From: Anolis sagrei
Taxonomy: Eukaryota; Chordata; Lepidosauria; Squamata; Anolidae
Direction: 5' to 3'
NCBI RefSeq assembly: GCF_037176765.1
Contig: NC_090026.1
Location: 134,251,252-134,315,251 of the forward strand
DNA: 64,000 bases
Each line of letters begins with the position of its first letter. The stretch's first letter is position 1. The notes beneath the pieces are model-generated. The model had not been told where the DNA came from and made no database searches. It worked only from the letters and a program-made list of their open reading frames with translations. Below are positions 63,688-64,000 of this stretch, in pieces. The position numbers were made by a program, and so were the translations under genes.

Positions 63688-64000
63688 ATTAGGGCTGGGC
63701 AGTTTCGTTTCGTTAATTCGTAATTTGTAAATAATTCGTTAATTTTTCAATTACAAAACAATAACGAACCATTCTGGAGCAATTTTTTTAAAAAATGAAT
63801 TTTTAAACACGTTTTGTAAATGCTTCGTATTTTGTTATTGTATTCGTTTTGTTATTGTTCTGAGGTTGTTTCGTTATTATTTCCGCATGTCTGGGGCAAG
63901 TTTTTTGTTTAATTAGTGAAAAAAAATTATAATATCACACCAACAGTCAACAACAGAGGGAGAGGGAAGCTTCAGAAGTTTTTGGAGGTTTTTTAGCGTA
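63688..64000. mobile_element. Probable DNA-transposon end, runs off the window
   Basis: It starts GGGCTGGGCAGTTTCGTTTC and contains repeated TTCGTTA/TTCGTAA steps with inverse copies (AATAACGAAC). This resembles lizard non-autonomous DNA transposons rich in TTTCG; the superfamily is not certain and the right end is outside. Confidence 0.4.

Overview
The window looks like a repeat-dense stretch of a squamate reptile genome, most likely an iguanian lizard. The evidence is the mix of CR1, L2-type, L1 and BovB LINEs, an RTE-like LINE, Penelope-like elements with a GIY-YIG domain, Helitrons, hAT MITEs and Sauria-type SINEs whose tails resemble the Bov-B 3' end. There is no bacterial-style gene organisation. 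The only host genes recognisable by eye are four members of one C2H2 zinc-finger (ZNF) family; everything else that looks coding belongs to transposable elements.

Layout. 1-800: 3' end of ZNF-A (+). 800-7,500: an L1 5' part split by an LTR, L2, a probable solo LTR, Penelope-like and CR1 fragments. 7,800-8,600: a CpG-rich promoter and candidate first exon. 8,600-18,310: mostly LINE sequence, including an L2-type element with an unbroken endonuclease/reverse transcriptase ORF of about 1,067 codons and a second copy open for about 720 codons. 18,430-20,860: ZNF-B (+), an almost fully open finger array with one early stop. 20,860-29,180: CR1, L2, LTR, SINE and Helitron fragments. 29,184-31,906: ZNF-C (-), a 28-finger array. 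32,082-33,085: a complete-looking non-autonomous Helitron holding a SINE. 33,290-51,645: deeply nested Penelope-like, L2, CR1, RTE-like, LTR, hAT and SINE insertions, many with exact target-site duplications. 51,650-52,870: a second CpG-rich promoter made of repeated CCAAT/CRE modules. 53,000-60,490: more LINE and Penelope-like debris. 60,496-61,620: ZNF-D (+), eight fingers plus a ninth broken by a hAT MITE. 61,830-64,000: LTR, L1, CR1 and unidentified sequence.

How it fits together. The four finger arrays share the finger consensus, and three of them share the leader preceding finger 1. Terminal finger or 3' UTR homology links ZNF-A, ZNF-B and ZNF-D. This is a tandemly duplicated, partly decaying ZNF cluster; such clusters commonly encode sequence-specific DNA-binding repressors of transposons. 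No KRAB or SCAN exon was found in the window. The two CpG promoters share one module (two CCAAT boxes 40-41 bp apart, with a CAAT/CAGT-type motif upstream). By position and direction they could serve ZNF-B and ZNF-D. The strongest items for follow-up are that promoter module, a four-fold 99-bp in-frame repeat over the catalytic motif of a Penelope-like reverse transcriptase, palindromic Penelope-derived mobile units with exact target duplications, and the intact L2 ORF.

Limits: repeat family names rest on recalled consensus sequences and protein motifs, not on a database search. Boundaries without a stated target duplication are good to perhaps 10-50 bases.
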